From: Plazaster borealis
Taxonomy: Eukaryota > Echinodermata > Asteroidea > Forcipulatida > Labidiasteridae
Assembly (NCBI GenBank): GCA_021014325.1
Contig: CM037460.1
Location: 22,830,544 to 22,894,543, forward strand
Reading direction: 5' to 3'
Length of the DNA: 64,000 nucleotides
Positions 1 to 11,519 of the stretch are shown in pieces (within the stretch, counting starts at the first letter, position 1; each line of letters begins with the position of its first letter). The notes under the pieces are model-generated. The model was given only the letters and a program-made list of their open reading frames with translations. It did not search any database and had not been told where the DNA came from. A program made the translations under genes and the position numbers.

Positions 1-751
1 GACAAGCAACAGATATGGAGAGGTAGGGGATCCTTTCATCTCATAATATGTTATTTAAAGGGATTGTACACGTTTGGTAATTGGAATCCACTGTTTGTTT
101 CAATCCTACGTAGTTGTAGATATATACCATAAAACTAACCTGTGAAAATTTCATTTCAAAAGGTGGTAGCGTTTTTGAGATATTGCCGAAAATCTGGAGC
201 GGTTATGTCCACACAGGAAGACTCTTAGAATACACAATCTTGTGCAGTAAGGCTTCTCAGATTCAAATTTTGAGGGAAAAAGTGATATATTTTTCCATAA
301 CCGCAGTATTTCAAAGTGAAAAGTTTTTCAAAATGCATTATACTATCCAAAGCTGCTGTACTTCTTACCAAGTAAGTTTTTAATGCCATTAATTTTCAGA
401 GTCATTACCAAAAGTATACAGACCCTTTAAAACTAGAACAAGAGGTCAAGTTGGATGTGTTGCAGTATGTTTCTCTTTGCATGTTTTAACCGGCAGTGTT
501 GTTTCTGGTGCTGGGTGAAAAAAAAATCAAAAAATGGTGTGAAATACAGGGGTAAGAAATGTCAGACTTTTTATGTCTACTTGGTGAAAAAAAGGGTCTG
601 TTATTTTTCTTCAAATGAAAAGAAAACATGATATCTGATCTACTTCTCTAGTTCTTAGCATTGAATTATATAAAGGTAAGCAAAGAAATGTTTTTTCAAA
701 AATAATTATGAGTACATATACAATATTCAAAATGAATATTTTTGTCAACAG
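1..751 (+). other. RNF212B intron, left edge of window, occupied by a TTAA MITE
   Basis: No exon is visible before 752. Positions 55-430 are a MITE bounded by TTAA. The rest is AT-rich intron ending in the acceptor at 750-751. Confidence 0.6.
55..430 (+). mobile_element. TTAA-bounded MITE, family 2
   Basis: Begins TTAAAGGGATTGTACACG and ends GACCCTTTAA, with TTAA at 55-58 and 427-430 as target duplication. The interior carries a block around GGAGCGGTTATGTCCAC that recurs at 34622-35025 (same strand), and at 15738-16103 and 44118-44449 (opposite strand). No coding capacity. Confidence 0.75.
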
Positions 752-3700
752 AGAGTTACGTCGTCTTCAAGAAGAAAATGCCACATTAAGACGTGTTTTA
801 AGTGGACCAGGTGGTACACCAAAGAGTGCCCACAGCCACAGGTAAAAAAAAACAACCCAAACGACTAAAGACCCCTTAGACTGATGTCACACGCGTTGCC
901 TACAACCAGTGGTGTAACCAGGGCCCAATATCATAGAGCTGCTTAAGCACAAAAAGTAGCTGAGCACAACATAATTATGCTTACCAGAACAGGGTTACCA
1001 GCCAAAATACCATGTCACATGTACAATTTTTGACTGTAGTATCCTGAACATTTCTGCTAAGCAGAAAAATATTAAGCAATTTTTTTCTGCTTAAGCAGCT
1101 CTATGAGATCGGGCCCAGACATATTCATGGGGGGAGGGGGCGGTGGGAAAGCGGGAGTAATTTAATGTATGGTACCATTCATTTGTGCATTTTTTCCGAT
1201 CTCATTTGGGGGTGGGGGCAAGAGGACAGGGGAAAGGGTTCTGATTAGGGAAGCCACCCCCTGCCCCCCCTCCCCCTTGCCTCTCCCTTAAGTGCCTTCA
1301 AGTGTTTTGCTTAAGGACACAAGTGTCGGGACTGGGACTGGATCTCACACTTTCTGCTGATTAGAGTCTGCTTGAGTCTGGTGTGTGACGTCGCTCGGCT
1401 ACGACACGCAACTGGTCTATATGCAGTGCATAATCATCATAAATTATTGTGGGGAACAACAGAAACAACTTTAACTCAATTCTAACATGTTTTAAGAAAT
1501 TTCAATTTGAGGGAAAGGTGGTTTTTTTCTTTTTTCTTTTCTAATAACACAGGCCCAATTATTGTTTTTTATCATATTATTTACTTTATTTAGACCGGGT
1601 ACACCAGGACGGACTTTGGTCAATTCAAGCACTCCAGCACCTGTTCACAATATGAGTAAGTTCATTGTAAATAAGAGGGTGTGAACCCTGGCCATATGGC
1701 AGTTACAGGTTGTGTGGCTTCTGACTGGCACCCTCAAACAAAGATATTGACAAAATAGGGAGACTGCCACCATTAGGGCTGGATAGCTCAGTTGGTAGAG
1801 TGCCGGCATGTTCATCTGGAGGTCGCAGGTTCAAATCCCATTCTAGTAAATTTTTCTTTGTTCAACCCAAAAATAAATGAAAGGGTTTGTGACATCGCTT
1901 TGGTGGACTCGAGTTAATTTAATTCCTACCCTGGTTCTTTTAAGTTTAGTAAGTAATTCAGGCCTTTGGAACACAGTTTTTTTGTGTGTTTTTTTTTTAA
2001 ATATTGTTTACAGAGATTGTCTGTTGGTGAACAGTCTTGCCTTTTGAGGAAAGAGTTGAAACTGAAATAGGTGGAGTTTATACGGTTTTAAATTTGTTTA
2101 AATAAATATTCTTACGAACTGTGAAGGGGGTACCCTGTTTCAGCCCCAGGAGTAGGTGGTAACGTGCCCCTGGTGACAGTTGATTTGGGTCGAAAGCCCA
2201 AATCAGTTAAGTGTAGCCCTCACCTTGAAGTGGCCATCCGGCCTTTTGATGTTAGGTGATATCTTTTAAATCTCACCGCTGATGATCCTTTTCTAACAGA
2301 GTTCTTCAAATATCTGGATTTGACACATTCCGCACTTTTTTCCCTATAAAAATTAAACACCAGGCAAAGCTTTAAATCTTATTTATTTATTTATTTGAAT
2401 TGATTGTTTTCTTGGGTTTTTTTTCACATCAATAATGAATATTTCTCTTATCTTCTTAAGTCCATCAGAGTTCCTCTCAGCCTGTCAGCAGGACGTCCTC
2501 ACCCTACTCATCCAACAGGTTTAGAAATTTGTGATTTTTTTTCCAAACTCTAGGACTAAGGTCACATGAAAATAAACAATTGTTGATCGTCCCCGCCCGA
2601 CCCCACGAAACCCTGAAGACCCCATTATTTATATTTTTTATAAAAACCGGTCTTTTCAATGATCTTTTCAGTCAAATTTGGCTCCCAGATTTGTCAGCTG
2701 ATATTTTTTCATAATCCATAGGTTGGAACTAGATGTTTGAAGAAAGGTTATTCATGTTGGCAAAAACAAGAACAATTCTTCAAATATTTAATTACTGCGT
2801 TTTAGTTTGTAGAAAATGTTTACAGAAAATGTCATCTAGGAGTTAAAAATCAAAATCACATAAACCCTCTGTTTTATAGTGATTGTGATGATTTCTTTTT
2901 TCTTTATTTCATATTTTGCCATGTCTAAAAAAAACAAAATAATAAAATAAACCATCCTCCCACCCCCACTTCCCACCAAAAAAGGACGATTAACAATGTT
3001 TTGTTTTATGTGGCCCCAAAAGTGATTTCTGACTGTCTAAAAACTATCCTGATTAAAAGTTGACAAAGTTCACCATTTTAGTGATTTTTGGATAATGGTT
3101 CTCACCATATTGAGGGGTTTCTAGGTGTCTTTAGTACCCGGCTTTGATTATTTTTGTTTAAAAGTATTGTACAGTTCTTAGTTCTCTGCTCAAACTCCCA
3201 TTGAAGCTATAGTGATTTTTTGATAATGGTCTCACCATAAAATATTGAGGATTTTCTGGGTGTCTTTAGTACCCGGCTTTGACTGTACAGTTCTTAGTTC
3301 CCTACTCTAACTCCTTGAAGCTTTAATGCTGTCTCCCTCAGGGCTCAAAATTGAGGGAAAATCCAAACGACCACTGGACTTTTAGCTCAGAATCTTTACT
3401 GGACTGGGATTTTATTTACAAGACCAGAGTCAAAATGAGAAGAGACTAGAATCAAAATGAGAACACAGTTTTATCATCTAAACTGTTTTATTTGAACAAA
3501 CACTAAGAGAAGATTTATCTCTTCCGTTTTATGGGTGATACTCAGCAGGATTGACAGATATTTGTGAGACTCAAACTCAACATTTGAACATCATTCTTTT
3601 AAGACAAAGATGTTGAATTGAAAAAAACAAGACCGCCAGACTTGTCCTGTCTTGAGTTTACTGGCCCGACACTGAAATCATCGACCTCGGGCCGGTTGTC

Positions 3701-6700
3701 CAGTGTAAAATTTAAGCCGTGTCCCTCGTTTTGATCAAGCTTTTCCATTGTTGCTTGTATTTCCTATAGTTCCCTGCTCTAACTCCCTTTGAAGCTACTA
3801 TGCTATCTCCCTTGTTTTGATCAAGCTTTTCCATTGCTGCAAAGTAGATGGTGTTACCGCAAACCGAATGAACATTACACTTTCCTTAAAGGCCCTGTAC
3901 ACTATTGGTAAGATCGAAAAACATAAATGTTCACAGATTACATGATTTAAAGTAAGTAATGGTTGAAAGGGTTCCTTAAAACATTTCTGCCTAAAATGCT
4001 ATCGTTTCTGAGAAATGAGTAAAACAATAGTTTTTATCACGCGCGATATTTTGAAAAAACAGAAAACACATAAAGGTCTCTTTTCACTATTTTCTCGTGA
4101 TCTCGATGACCAATTGAGCTCAAACTTTCACAGGTTTGTTTGTTCATGCATATGTTGAATCACACAAAATGTGGACACTGATTTTGAGCTGTTACCAAAA
4201 GTGTACAATACCTTTAAAGAGATATTCACAGCAAGCCTTAAATTTGGGTTAAAATTGACTGCAGGGCTTGTAGCTCAAAATGTTTACCATACCAGAATCT
4301 GTTTCACAAGATCAAAACCTAAATGAGAAAGAATTTTCTGGACAGTTTAAACATGTAAACTGTTTTTATTTAAACAAGCACTTAGAGAAGATTGATGTCA
4401 TTCGTCTTATGAGTAAGTATCCTTTGATACTGAACAGAATAGAAAGATAGTTACCACACTCAAAGTCACATTTAAATATAATATATATATATTTTGAATT
4501 GAATTACAGAGTTCATCGGCATGGTGATGCAACATCGAAAACACCATCATCTGTGAGTACGATAGGGATGATAATTTTATTGAATTCAAAATGTATGTGT
4601 TGTGTAAAGTGTTCAGGTGCACTCACTACCGTGCTCGGTTTACTCCAACTACAATACAACAAGGAGGGTTGAGCAGTACTTTAGCAGATACAGATATTGG
4701 GGGTAATGCCATCAAGCTGTTTAAATGTATCGTACACGTTTGGTAATGACTCAAAACAAACATCAGCATAAAAACTTACTTGGTAACAAGCAACGGAGAG
4801 CTGTTGATGGTATAAAACATTGTGAGAAACGACTCCCTCTGAAGTAACGTAGTTTTTGAGAAAGAGGTAATTTCTCACTAAAATAATAAAAACATCTTGC
4901 AAGAAGTTTTTATTCCTATCTGAAAGCACACAAATTTTGGACAACAAGGGTGTTTTTTCTTTCATCATTTTCTTGCAACTTCGATGACCAATTGAGCCCA
5001 AGTTTTCACAGGCTTGTTATTTTATGCATATGTTGGGATACACCAAGTGAGAACACTGGTCTTTGACAATTTCCAAACATGTTCAGTGCCTTTAAAGTCA
5101 CCATCCCCTTAAGGTGATCCCTCTTCTGCCACTTCCCAGGTTGTATCGTAAACTTGGGTGTGATATCTGGCTATATTCAGCAGCTTCAGGTTGAATAGCT
5201 TCTGACTGGCACCCCAAAACAAAGATATTTACCAAATAGGGAGACCACCAACAAAGGGCTAGATAGCACAGTTGGTAGAGCACCGGCATGTTGATGTGGA
5301 GGTTGCAGGTTCAAATCTTGCTCTCGTAAATTGTTCTTTGTTCAACCCAAAAGAGGAAACAATCACGCTTCCCAATCGACATGTTCTACCATTGAATCCT
5401 GCTTTTTTTCTTTCTTTTTTTCATCCCGGAAAACTAAGAACATTCTTCTTTTATTATTAAAAATTCATTCCTACATTTAAATGGATAGTATTACCTTTTC
5501 TTTTTCTGATTTGTGGCTTGCAGGATTTTTTTAAAAAGGCAAATAAAGTTTGAAATTGTAAATGGTCTGATTCTACCCATCTCGTGAATACAAAGTCCCC
5601 AGGACAATGATGGCGCCGTCTCAGACTAAGATTTACAAGTCCCAAAAAACAGTCACTGGGCATGTTTAGTGGTATTGTTCTTTGTGGCTTTTGTTTGTCT
5701 TTCTTCTATGGTTGCCTTGCCAGTTAGTTTAGATTCTTTACATAGGTAGGGTTAGAGGCGTCTGTCTCCTGAAAAGATAAAAACATTACCGATGCCAGCA
5801 GGGATAGGCCTATAAGTAACTTTTAGTTTTCTGTTGACCGGACAGACGTATCCCCATACTGTGGTTTGGGCACTGGCCTGGTGACCAGTCTTGTTTCTTT
5901 ATCTTTTTTCATCCATTCTGTGCATTTTAAAATGTGTTATGCGCTTCTGATCATTTTTATGTCAGGGGCGTAATATACATTTAAATTATTATTATTATTA
6001 TTATTCAGTGTTGCTCCAGCTTTACACCGTTTACTAAAATAAAGCTGTAACCAGCTGAACACACAGTGCTTTTTTATGATGTATTTGTTATACTCTGCTG
6101 AATTTCTGCTTAGAAGAACAAAATTGGGAAGCCATATCTTTTGCTAACTGTAAACTTAGGCACAATGTAATACTAAGATTCTTCTTTTGACAGCAACAAC
6201 CAAAGTCACCTAGTCCTGTAGCCAGAACGCCTCCCGGGCCGGCAAGATACAGCATTCGTGGTCCGCCTGTTAATGGCAGAATAGGTGAGGATTTATCAGA
6301 CTCAGTTTCATGACTCGTCAAACCCTCGTTGTCGTAGAGCTGTGTTGAGGGTTAAGCAATTTGAATGACTTATATTTATTGTGCATCTGTTTTTAGGAAC
6401 TGTTGGGACACCGAACACTCCCCATGCCAACATGACTTTGACACCATCTGGCACACTATTCAGGTAGGATTTTACAATCTATCTTAACAAACTAACACGT
6501 CAGCCAAAGGTTTGCAGAGAATTTTTATCTCCCAGAATATGTTTTATCGGGTAAAATTCCACGAGACCGCAGGGCTTGTGACTCAAATATGTCACCGGAC
6601 CAGATTTACAAGACCAGAATATAAATGAGAAAGAACTTTCCAAAAAGTTTATTTCATGTAAATGTTTCCATTTGAACAATCAATGAGAGAGAAGATTTAT

Positions 6701-9700
6701 CTCATTTGTCTTATGGGTAAGTATACTTCGATGCTCAACACAGAATTGAAAGATTTTACAAGACTCAAACTCACAGTCAACATTTTGACCTAATTTCTTT
6801 AAATTAAAGATATGACACGGAGTGGTATTATTATTCAATTGAAAAACACAAGATCGACTTGTTCGGTCCTGAGTTTTCTGGCCCGATGCTAAAATCAACG
6901 GGCTTGCAGTCCAGTGTAAAAATCGAGCCCTGGTTTTATGTTTTTCCAGGGAAAGTTTTGGGTTGTTTTGGGCACATTTAGATTGGCTTATTAAGATTTT
7001 GTTACCATGTTACCATGCCAAAACCAAAACCAGGCACATCCTGCCAAATTTAAAAACTGGGTTTATTTTCTCATCAAATAGATGAGAAGAAAAGCTTTCA
7101 AATAACACATTTTTAATTGTATAGGCCTTCAATGTAAGTATTTCTCAAAACTACATATTTTTTATGATATTTGGTATTCCTATAATAATCAGGGTTCTCC
7201 CCAGGTTTTTTAAAAACGGGGGCATTCTGGACCCAAACTTTTGAAGTTTGGCCGAAGCACTCTGAATTGAAACAAGGTTTTTGGAATGTCTTCTACTTGG
7301 TGTTTATCTTGGTTTTACAAGCCCTACTGTGCAATCTGGAGCATTCTATATGGTTTTCTTTTGACATTTTTTTGTGGGGAAAAAAAAAAACCTTTTGCGT
7401 ATTGGCTGAAATTTGTGCGTATTGGCACCCAAATCGCGCGTATCGGCCCAATACGCTAGCTTGTGCATGGGGAGAACACTGATGATATACAAAAAAGTAA
7501 GCTTTGCTCCTACTCGGTTTTCAGAGAAGGCCAACCTTTTTTACCTTATTGTTTTGAAGGTCTGCTAATTCTCTGGGTGGTGTCATGGAGATTTCCACAC
7601 CTGGTCGTCGTGCAGACTCGCCTATGAATGTTAGTCCCGCATCCTCTAGGTATGTGTGGACCATGTCAATAGTGAAGCTTTCCATTTCAAACTTCTTCAT
7701 TCCCAACTAACTTTTTGCTTTCCTTGACCGAAATTCACCTGAGAAATTAATCCATGCCTTTGTTACCTCCAAACCTGATTATTGTAACAGTTTGCTTTTT
7801 GGTCTGCCTGAATTTGAATTGAGAAAATTACAGTTCATTCAAAATTCAGCTGCACGCCTTGTCACTAGAATAAAAATTAAAAAGCATATTACTCCAGTGC
7901 TGAAAAGTTCACATTGGCTTCCAGTAAATAAGCGTTTGGAATTTAAAATTTGGTGTCTTGTCTACAAGATTCTAAAGGGAATAGCTCCAGGATTACTTTG
8001 TGAGCTTCTTAGTGTCAAATCAACTACACGCACTCTGCGCTCGTTACCTCCGGTGCGGTATCTTTACAGCAGCCACTTGGAAAAAATTAAATAACCTTAA
8101 TAACTTATGGATTTTTATTGTACAGCGCTTTCTGATGTCTATGTGACATGGAAACCGTTTTTTGAATAATAAATACTATTATTATTATTATTTAGCAATA
8201 CCAGCTGTCATTTATTCATCAATCTCCTTGTTCAGGAGTTTTGAACTTGAGTCTTATTCCCCGACTACAAAGGTTTTTATGCAAGCTTAGTGCACCTTAA
8301 AAAAAATGCAACATTTATCGTGGAAGAGTAGGGTTTAACCCCGGTGTTTCTGGTTCACATAGCAAGCACCCTTGTTTACAGGTTTTCTCAGGCTTGTGAG
8401 CTACAGGATTTTAAGTTCACTTATGAGGCATCCTTGGTTTCATTACCAGAAATATAAAATAATAACAATAACACACTCTTCCCTTCTGGTACAGAAAGAC
8501 CCCTTTCCCAAAATCCTGTAAAAGAGTTCCTGAGATTCACAACAAATAAAGTCACAATGGCACATACCACATGTTGAGCACCAAATGCAAATCATTTTTG
8601 AGTGAATAAGGCAAGTTAATCATATCCATCTTTGTTAAGTTCTCCCACTCAAATCATTTTAACCAAACCGCTGCTGGTAATTAATAATAATTATAATGAT
8701 GGATTCTTCAATTCTTTTTTATCATTTTATTTGTGAATATCAGACGAGGTTTCTCTACGCCAGGCACTGCTCTGACTTCACCTTACTATGACGCTACAGC
8801 ATCCCAAAGTAAGTCCGCTAACAGCAAAGTGTACAAGTGGGCAATGAGGGATTCACCCATGGGACAGAGATTTTCCTTTATTTTAATGCAAGTTTCCCCA
8901 AATAAGACTAAAAGCCACTCTTGGTAAGGGGCTACAAGAAGAAAACTTTTAAGATGAAAATAACTCAGAGGAGCTGAAGGTAGGAATTGATATTCCTCTT
9001 CAAATAGTAAAGATTGTAGGTTGGAGGGAAACATGCACTAGGCCAGGCAGGAGTTCCAAAGAGGTGTTGGAGACCTTTTGATTTAAAATATCTGGTTCAT
9101 TTGAGGTGTTACTTTGCTTGATTTGTTTTTTAGGTTGACTATTCTGAATGGCCCCTTATAGGCCCTAATTAGATATTATTTATTAGCTCTTCTTTTCATC
9201 TATTTAATGAGCAAATAAACCCAGCTTTGAGTTTTGGCAGGAAGTGCCTTTCTGTGGCATGGAGGCCCCGGTCACATTTCTCCACCATTACAAACTCTAA
9301 GCACTAAAGATGTATTTCAATTTATTGTTGACTTGGATTCTGTAGGTAGTAATACGCCAAGCTCCAGTAGTCAAGTATCGCACAACTCTGAAAGATATCA
9401 CATCCAGGTAAGGTTGATAAGAGTTTAAATAGAAAACAGACAAATATTGACTTAATGGCGTGTCTTGGCCGAGCGGTTTAACACACTGGACTCAAACTCT
9501 GGTGTTTCTGATCAGCAGAGTGAGTTCAAGACCTGGTCTTGACAGCTGTGTCTGTAATCAAGACGCGTAACCATTATAGCTTCATCGTTTGGATGGATGT
9601 AAAGCCGTTGGTCCCGTGTGTTGTACAACGCAGACTAAAGAAACCCAGTACACTTATCCCCAAGAGAAAGGATTTGACCCGGTGTTTCTGGCAGTGGCTG

Positions 9701-11519
9701 CTGAATTCACCACATCACCTTGTAAACCCTTACAATCTGCTACATAAATGGGTCTTGTGATAAAAAAATTTCTTTTAAAACAAACTTCAAAAGCCTGTCT
9801 TAAAAATAATATAATAAGCGCTTTAAGAAGCCCGTAGGTAAAACGTTATATCAATACTGGTTATTATTATGACTTGTGGACACGTACAAATAAAAAAAAA
9901 TAAAAAAAATAAGAGCAATGTTTCTTTCATATTTATTTTTTATTCAAAGTTTTAGAAAGATAGTAAAATAATTTCTAGATATATATTTTGCTTTGACTTG
10001 ACAACAGGGTGTCCGTGAGTCTTGAAGTATTGAAACAGATGACTTTTGTTGAGAACGAGAAAAATTCTTTACTGGGGATTTTTTCATTTTTTTAAGACAA
10101 AGTTTAAAGAACCTAAAATCCATTGTATAGCACAATTCTTGTGCATAGAAACTGGATAAGCAGATCAGACTGAGGTAAAGTCAGGTGCAGGAGTTGTTAT
10201 AGCTCCAAGCTTCCCCCAACCCTAAATAACTTTTGCAAGAAATTACTACATGTATTTTGTACGGCACATTCGGTATAAACACTTTTGATAATCATGGTGA
10301 TTATTTATTATATATTTTTTCAACAGCTTAACTACACTCCAAAGAGGCCTGTCCTGTAAGTATCCCACAGTCTTTCCCTTGTTGTCTTGCATTTAAGTGA
10401 TGTTTGGAGCTTTGCATGGTGTGGAAAATAAGAAGTAACTATAACTAGTACACTTGCGAGTATAAGTAAATCTCCTTTGGGAGGAGTGTTGGCTCTGAAA
10501 AGAACCGTTGTGGTCTCAACGTTTCTAATGGTATACTCTGCTCGTCTTCTCCTGAAGAAGACAAGCAAGTTTTTTGCGGTCCTACTACTTGCCGTCAACT
10601 CGTCGACTTGCCGTCAACTCGCCGTCAACTCATTTTCGTGCCGTCAACTCATTAAATATACATCAAAAATTTATAAATGGGGCATGGAAGTGTTAAGTCT
10701 GGGCTAAACTACATATTTCCTATGGTTTTCGGTAAAATTTCATTTACAAAAACGATCATGTGTTGATAAATAAATAGTACCAATCATTGACATCTTGGGC
10801 CAAGACTAATCCATATGCAGGAAAAGTGCCCTCAGTTGCCATGTTGTGCAAGCTCTATGAAAAAGCAAGACGGTTTTGCTGCTTCGAGATAATTTTTTCA
10901 CGAGAAAAAAACTAAATTTTTATTCCGAAATGTAACTTAAAACTTATGAGAATTCTCTTTTAGCTAATACTTTACAGTTCTATGCTTCTTTTGTGGATTT
11001 TAAATGTATATTGGAGGAGTTGACGGCGAGTTGACGGCACAAGTGAGTTGACGGCGAGTTGACGGCAAGTAGTAGGACCCAGTTTTTTGTTGTTTTTTTT
11101 CTATGAGAGAAGATACCCATGCCTACATCCTTACGGACTGTGAAGGGGTAACCCTGTTTCAGCCCCAGGAGTAGGTGGCAACGTGCCCCTGGTGGCAGTA
11201 GATTTGGGTCGATAGTCCAAACCTGTTAAGTGTAGCCCTCACCTTGAAGTGGCCATCCAGGCCTTGTGATGTAAAGCGATCTCTCATAAAAATATATCAA
11301 CAAATATATATGAAAGTGAAAGGCCTCCAGGGCTAGTTTTGATCTAGTTTTAATGGAAAAGAGCTAATAGTGTTATTTTCCTTTATTGGGTTTTGGGGAA
11401 TATTTTCCTCTCTATTTTTTACAAGTGGTTCAATTAATTATTTTGATATCATCTTCAAGTTTTGTTTGATTGACAGACCCACACCTCCCAGTAGTCAGCA
11501 CAGGCCTCCCAAGTCATAA
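752..11519 (+). CDS. RNF212B: RNF212/RNF212B-like meiotic RING E3 ligase, last 11 coding exons (5' end outside window)
   Basis: Exons: 752-841, 1594-1655, 2461-2518, 4510-4552, 6194-6284, 6397-6463, 7560-7649, 8744-8808, 9346-9407, 10327-10355, 11477-11519 (TAA). All have AG/GT borders, and every split codon rejoins in frame, giving about 233 residues. The first exon is a coiled-coil end (ELRRLQEENATLRRVL); the rest is a disordered Ser/Thr/Pro tail with blocks such as SSSQPVSRTSS, STPGRRADSP and YTPKRPV. As I recall them, vertebrate RNF212B proteins show the same order: RING, coiled coil ending in LRKENGELKKFL, then a Ser-rich tail with SSQVVSRSSS. Family role: RING-type SUMO/ubiquitin E3 that stabilises recombination factors at designated crossover sites on meiotic chromosomes. 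The RING is not in this window. RNF212 is the alternative call. Introns hold SINEs, MITEs and a LINE fragment. Confidence 0.72.
923..1117. mobile_element. Family 5 palindromic-end MITE
   Basis: The left end GGGCCCAATATCATAGAGCT is mirrored by a right end reading AGCTCTATGAGATCGGGCCC. The inner parts carry repeated GCTTAAGCA / TGCTTAAGC motifs. Relatives or fragments lie near 12488, 13411, 17846, 22915, 33488, 33974, 37136, 52430, 53924 and 54640. The TTAA inside GCTTAAGC is the site where other MITEs have landed. Confidence 0.75.
1680..1885 (+). mobile_element. tRNA-derived SINE, family A
   Basis: The tRNA-like head (GGCTGGATAGCTCAGTTGGT) has an A-box-like start and a B box around GGTTCAAATCC. 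It is preceded by a shared block (GACAAAATAGGGAGACTGCC) and followed by TTCTTTGTTCAACCC. Further copies: 5100-5360, 13918-14210, 20945-21110 (+), 15425-15690 (-) and 63655-64000. Confidence 0.75.
2115..2270 (+). repeat. Dispersed repeat, family 8 (SINE 3' body)
   Basis: Block containing GTTTCAGCCCCAGGAGTAGG and ending near GATGTTAGGTGATATC. The same block recurs at 11128-11290 and 28435-28610, with a fragment near 31005-31050. At 28 kb it follows a tRNA-like SINE head, suggesting one composite SINE. Confidence 0.6.
3896..4217. mobile_element. TTAA-bounded MITE, family 3
   Basis: Starts TTAAAGGCCCTGTACACTAT and ends GTGTACAATACCTTTAA, with TTAA at both edges. Other copies are 44818-45143 and 56986-57337. 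Non-coding. It lies in the large RNF212B intron between 2518 and 4510. Confidence 0.75.
4721..5095. mobile_element. TTAA-bounded MITE, family 1
   Basis: Commonest element of the window. Its ends are variants of TTAAAGGTATCGTACACG and the inverted CGTGTACGATGCCTTTAA, each flanked by TTAA. It is about 370 bp long, with a conserved interior (GAGAGCTGTTGATAGTATAA; a hairpin of ACTTCTTGCAAGAAGT). Spurious short reading frames recur in every copy because the interior is shared. Lies in an RNF212B intron. Confidence 0.85.
5100..5360 (+). mobile_element. tRNA-derived SINE, family A
   Basis: The pre-head block CCCAGGTTGTATCGTAAACT leads into the tRNA-like head GGGCTAGATAGCACAGTTGG, a B box GGTTCAAATC and the tail TTCTTTGTTCAACCC. 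It directly abuts the MITE ending at 5095. Confidence 0.75.
7193..7478. mobile_element. Small inverted-end element, family 6
   Basis: Begins AGGGTTCTCCCCAGG and ends CATGGGGAGAACACT, an inverted pair. The interior motif CTACTGTGCAATCTGGAGCA recurs at 21400-21420, and the right end recurs at 21669-21705, showing a second, disrupted copy. Confidence 0.55.
7715..8195 (+). mobile_element. Non-LTR retrotransposon 3' fragment (CR1/L2-like reverse transcriptase C-terminus)
   Basis: An open frame encodes the end of a LINE reverse transcriptase. Visible family motifs are KPDYCNSLLFGLPE, LQFIQNSAARLVTR, HITPVLKSSHWLPV and RLEFKIWCLVYKIL. The frame stops at 8094. The sequence ends in an (ATT)n tail at about 8175-8195, as expected for a 5'-truncated insertion. 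It lies in the RNF212B intron after the exon at 7560-7649 and is not functional. Confidence 0.85.
9457..9872 (+). mobile_element. tRNA-Leu/Ser-like SINE, family L
   Basis: The head GGCGTGTCTTGGCCGAGCGG resembles a class II tRNA (long variable arm; B box degenerate here). The body contains GTCCCGTGTGTTGT and CCCGGTGTTTCTGG; the tail is TATTATTATG. Good relatives are at 20117-20538, 24274-24632 and 37825-38250 (+), and at 14700-15118 and 51010-51423 (-). Confidence 0.75.
10577..11080. mobile_element. Foldback/Mutator-like element with 9-bp target duplication
   Basis: A 504-bp element flanked by a perfect 9-bp direct repeat, AGTTTTTTG (10568-10576 and 11081-11089). The outer ends are inverted: GGTCCTACTACTTGCCGTCA on the left against TGACGGCAAGTAGTAGGACC on the right. 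The ends continue inward as tandem copies of an 11-bp unit, GCCGTCAACTC, or its complement GAGTTGACGGC. It is non-coding and lies in the last RNF212B intron. A 9-bp duplication is typical of Mutator-like elements; inverted ends built of subrepeats are typical of Foldback elements. Confidence 0.75.

Noticed and set aside
370..430. Possible upstream RNF212B exon after the AG near 399
   Set aside because: The sequence is the right end of the family 2 MITE and has no donor or coding similarity. The exon joined to 752 must lie outside the window.
4681..5001. Repeated small frames such as SEGVVSHNVLYHQQLSVACYQ in many places
   Set aside because: The same peptide recurs wherever a family 1 MITE occurs (for example 11892, 32762, 48454, 51679, 62104). 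It is a by-product of the non-coding repeat.
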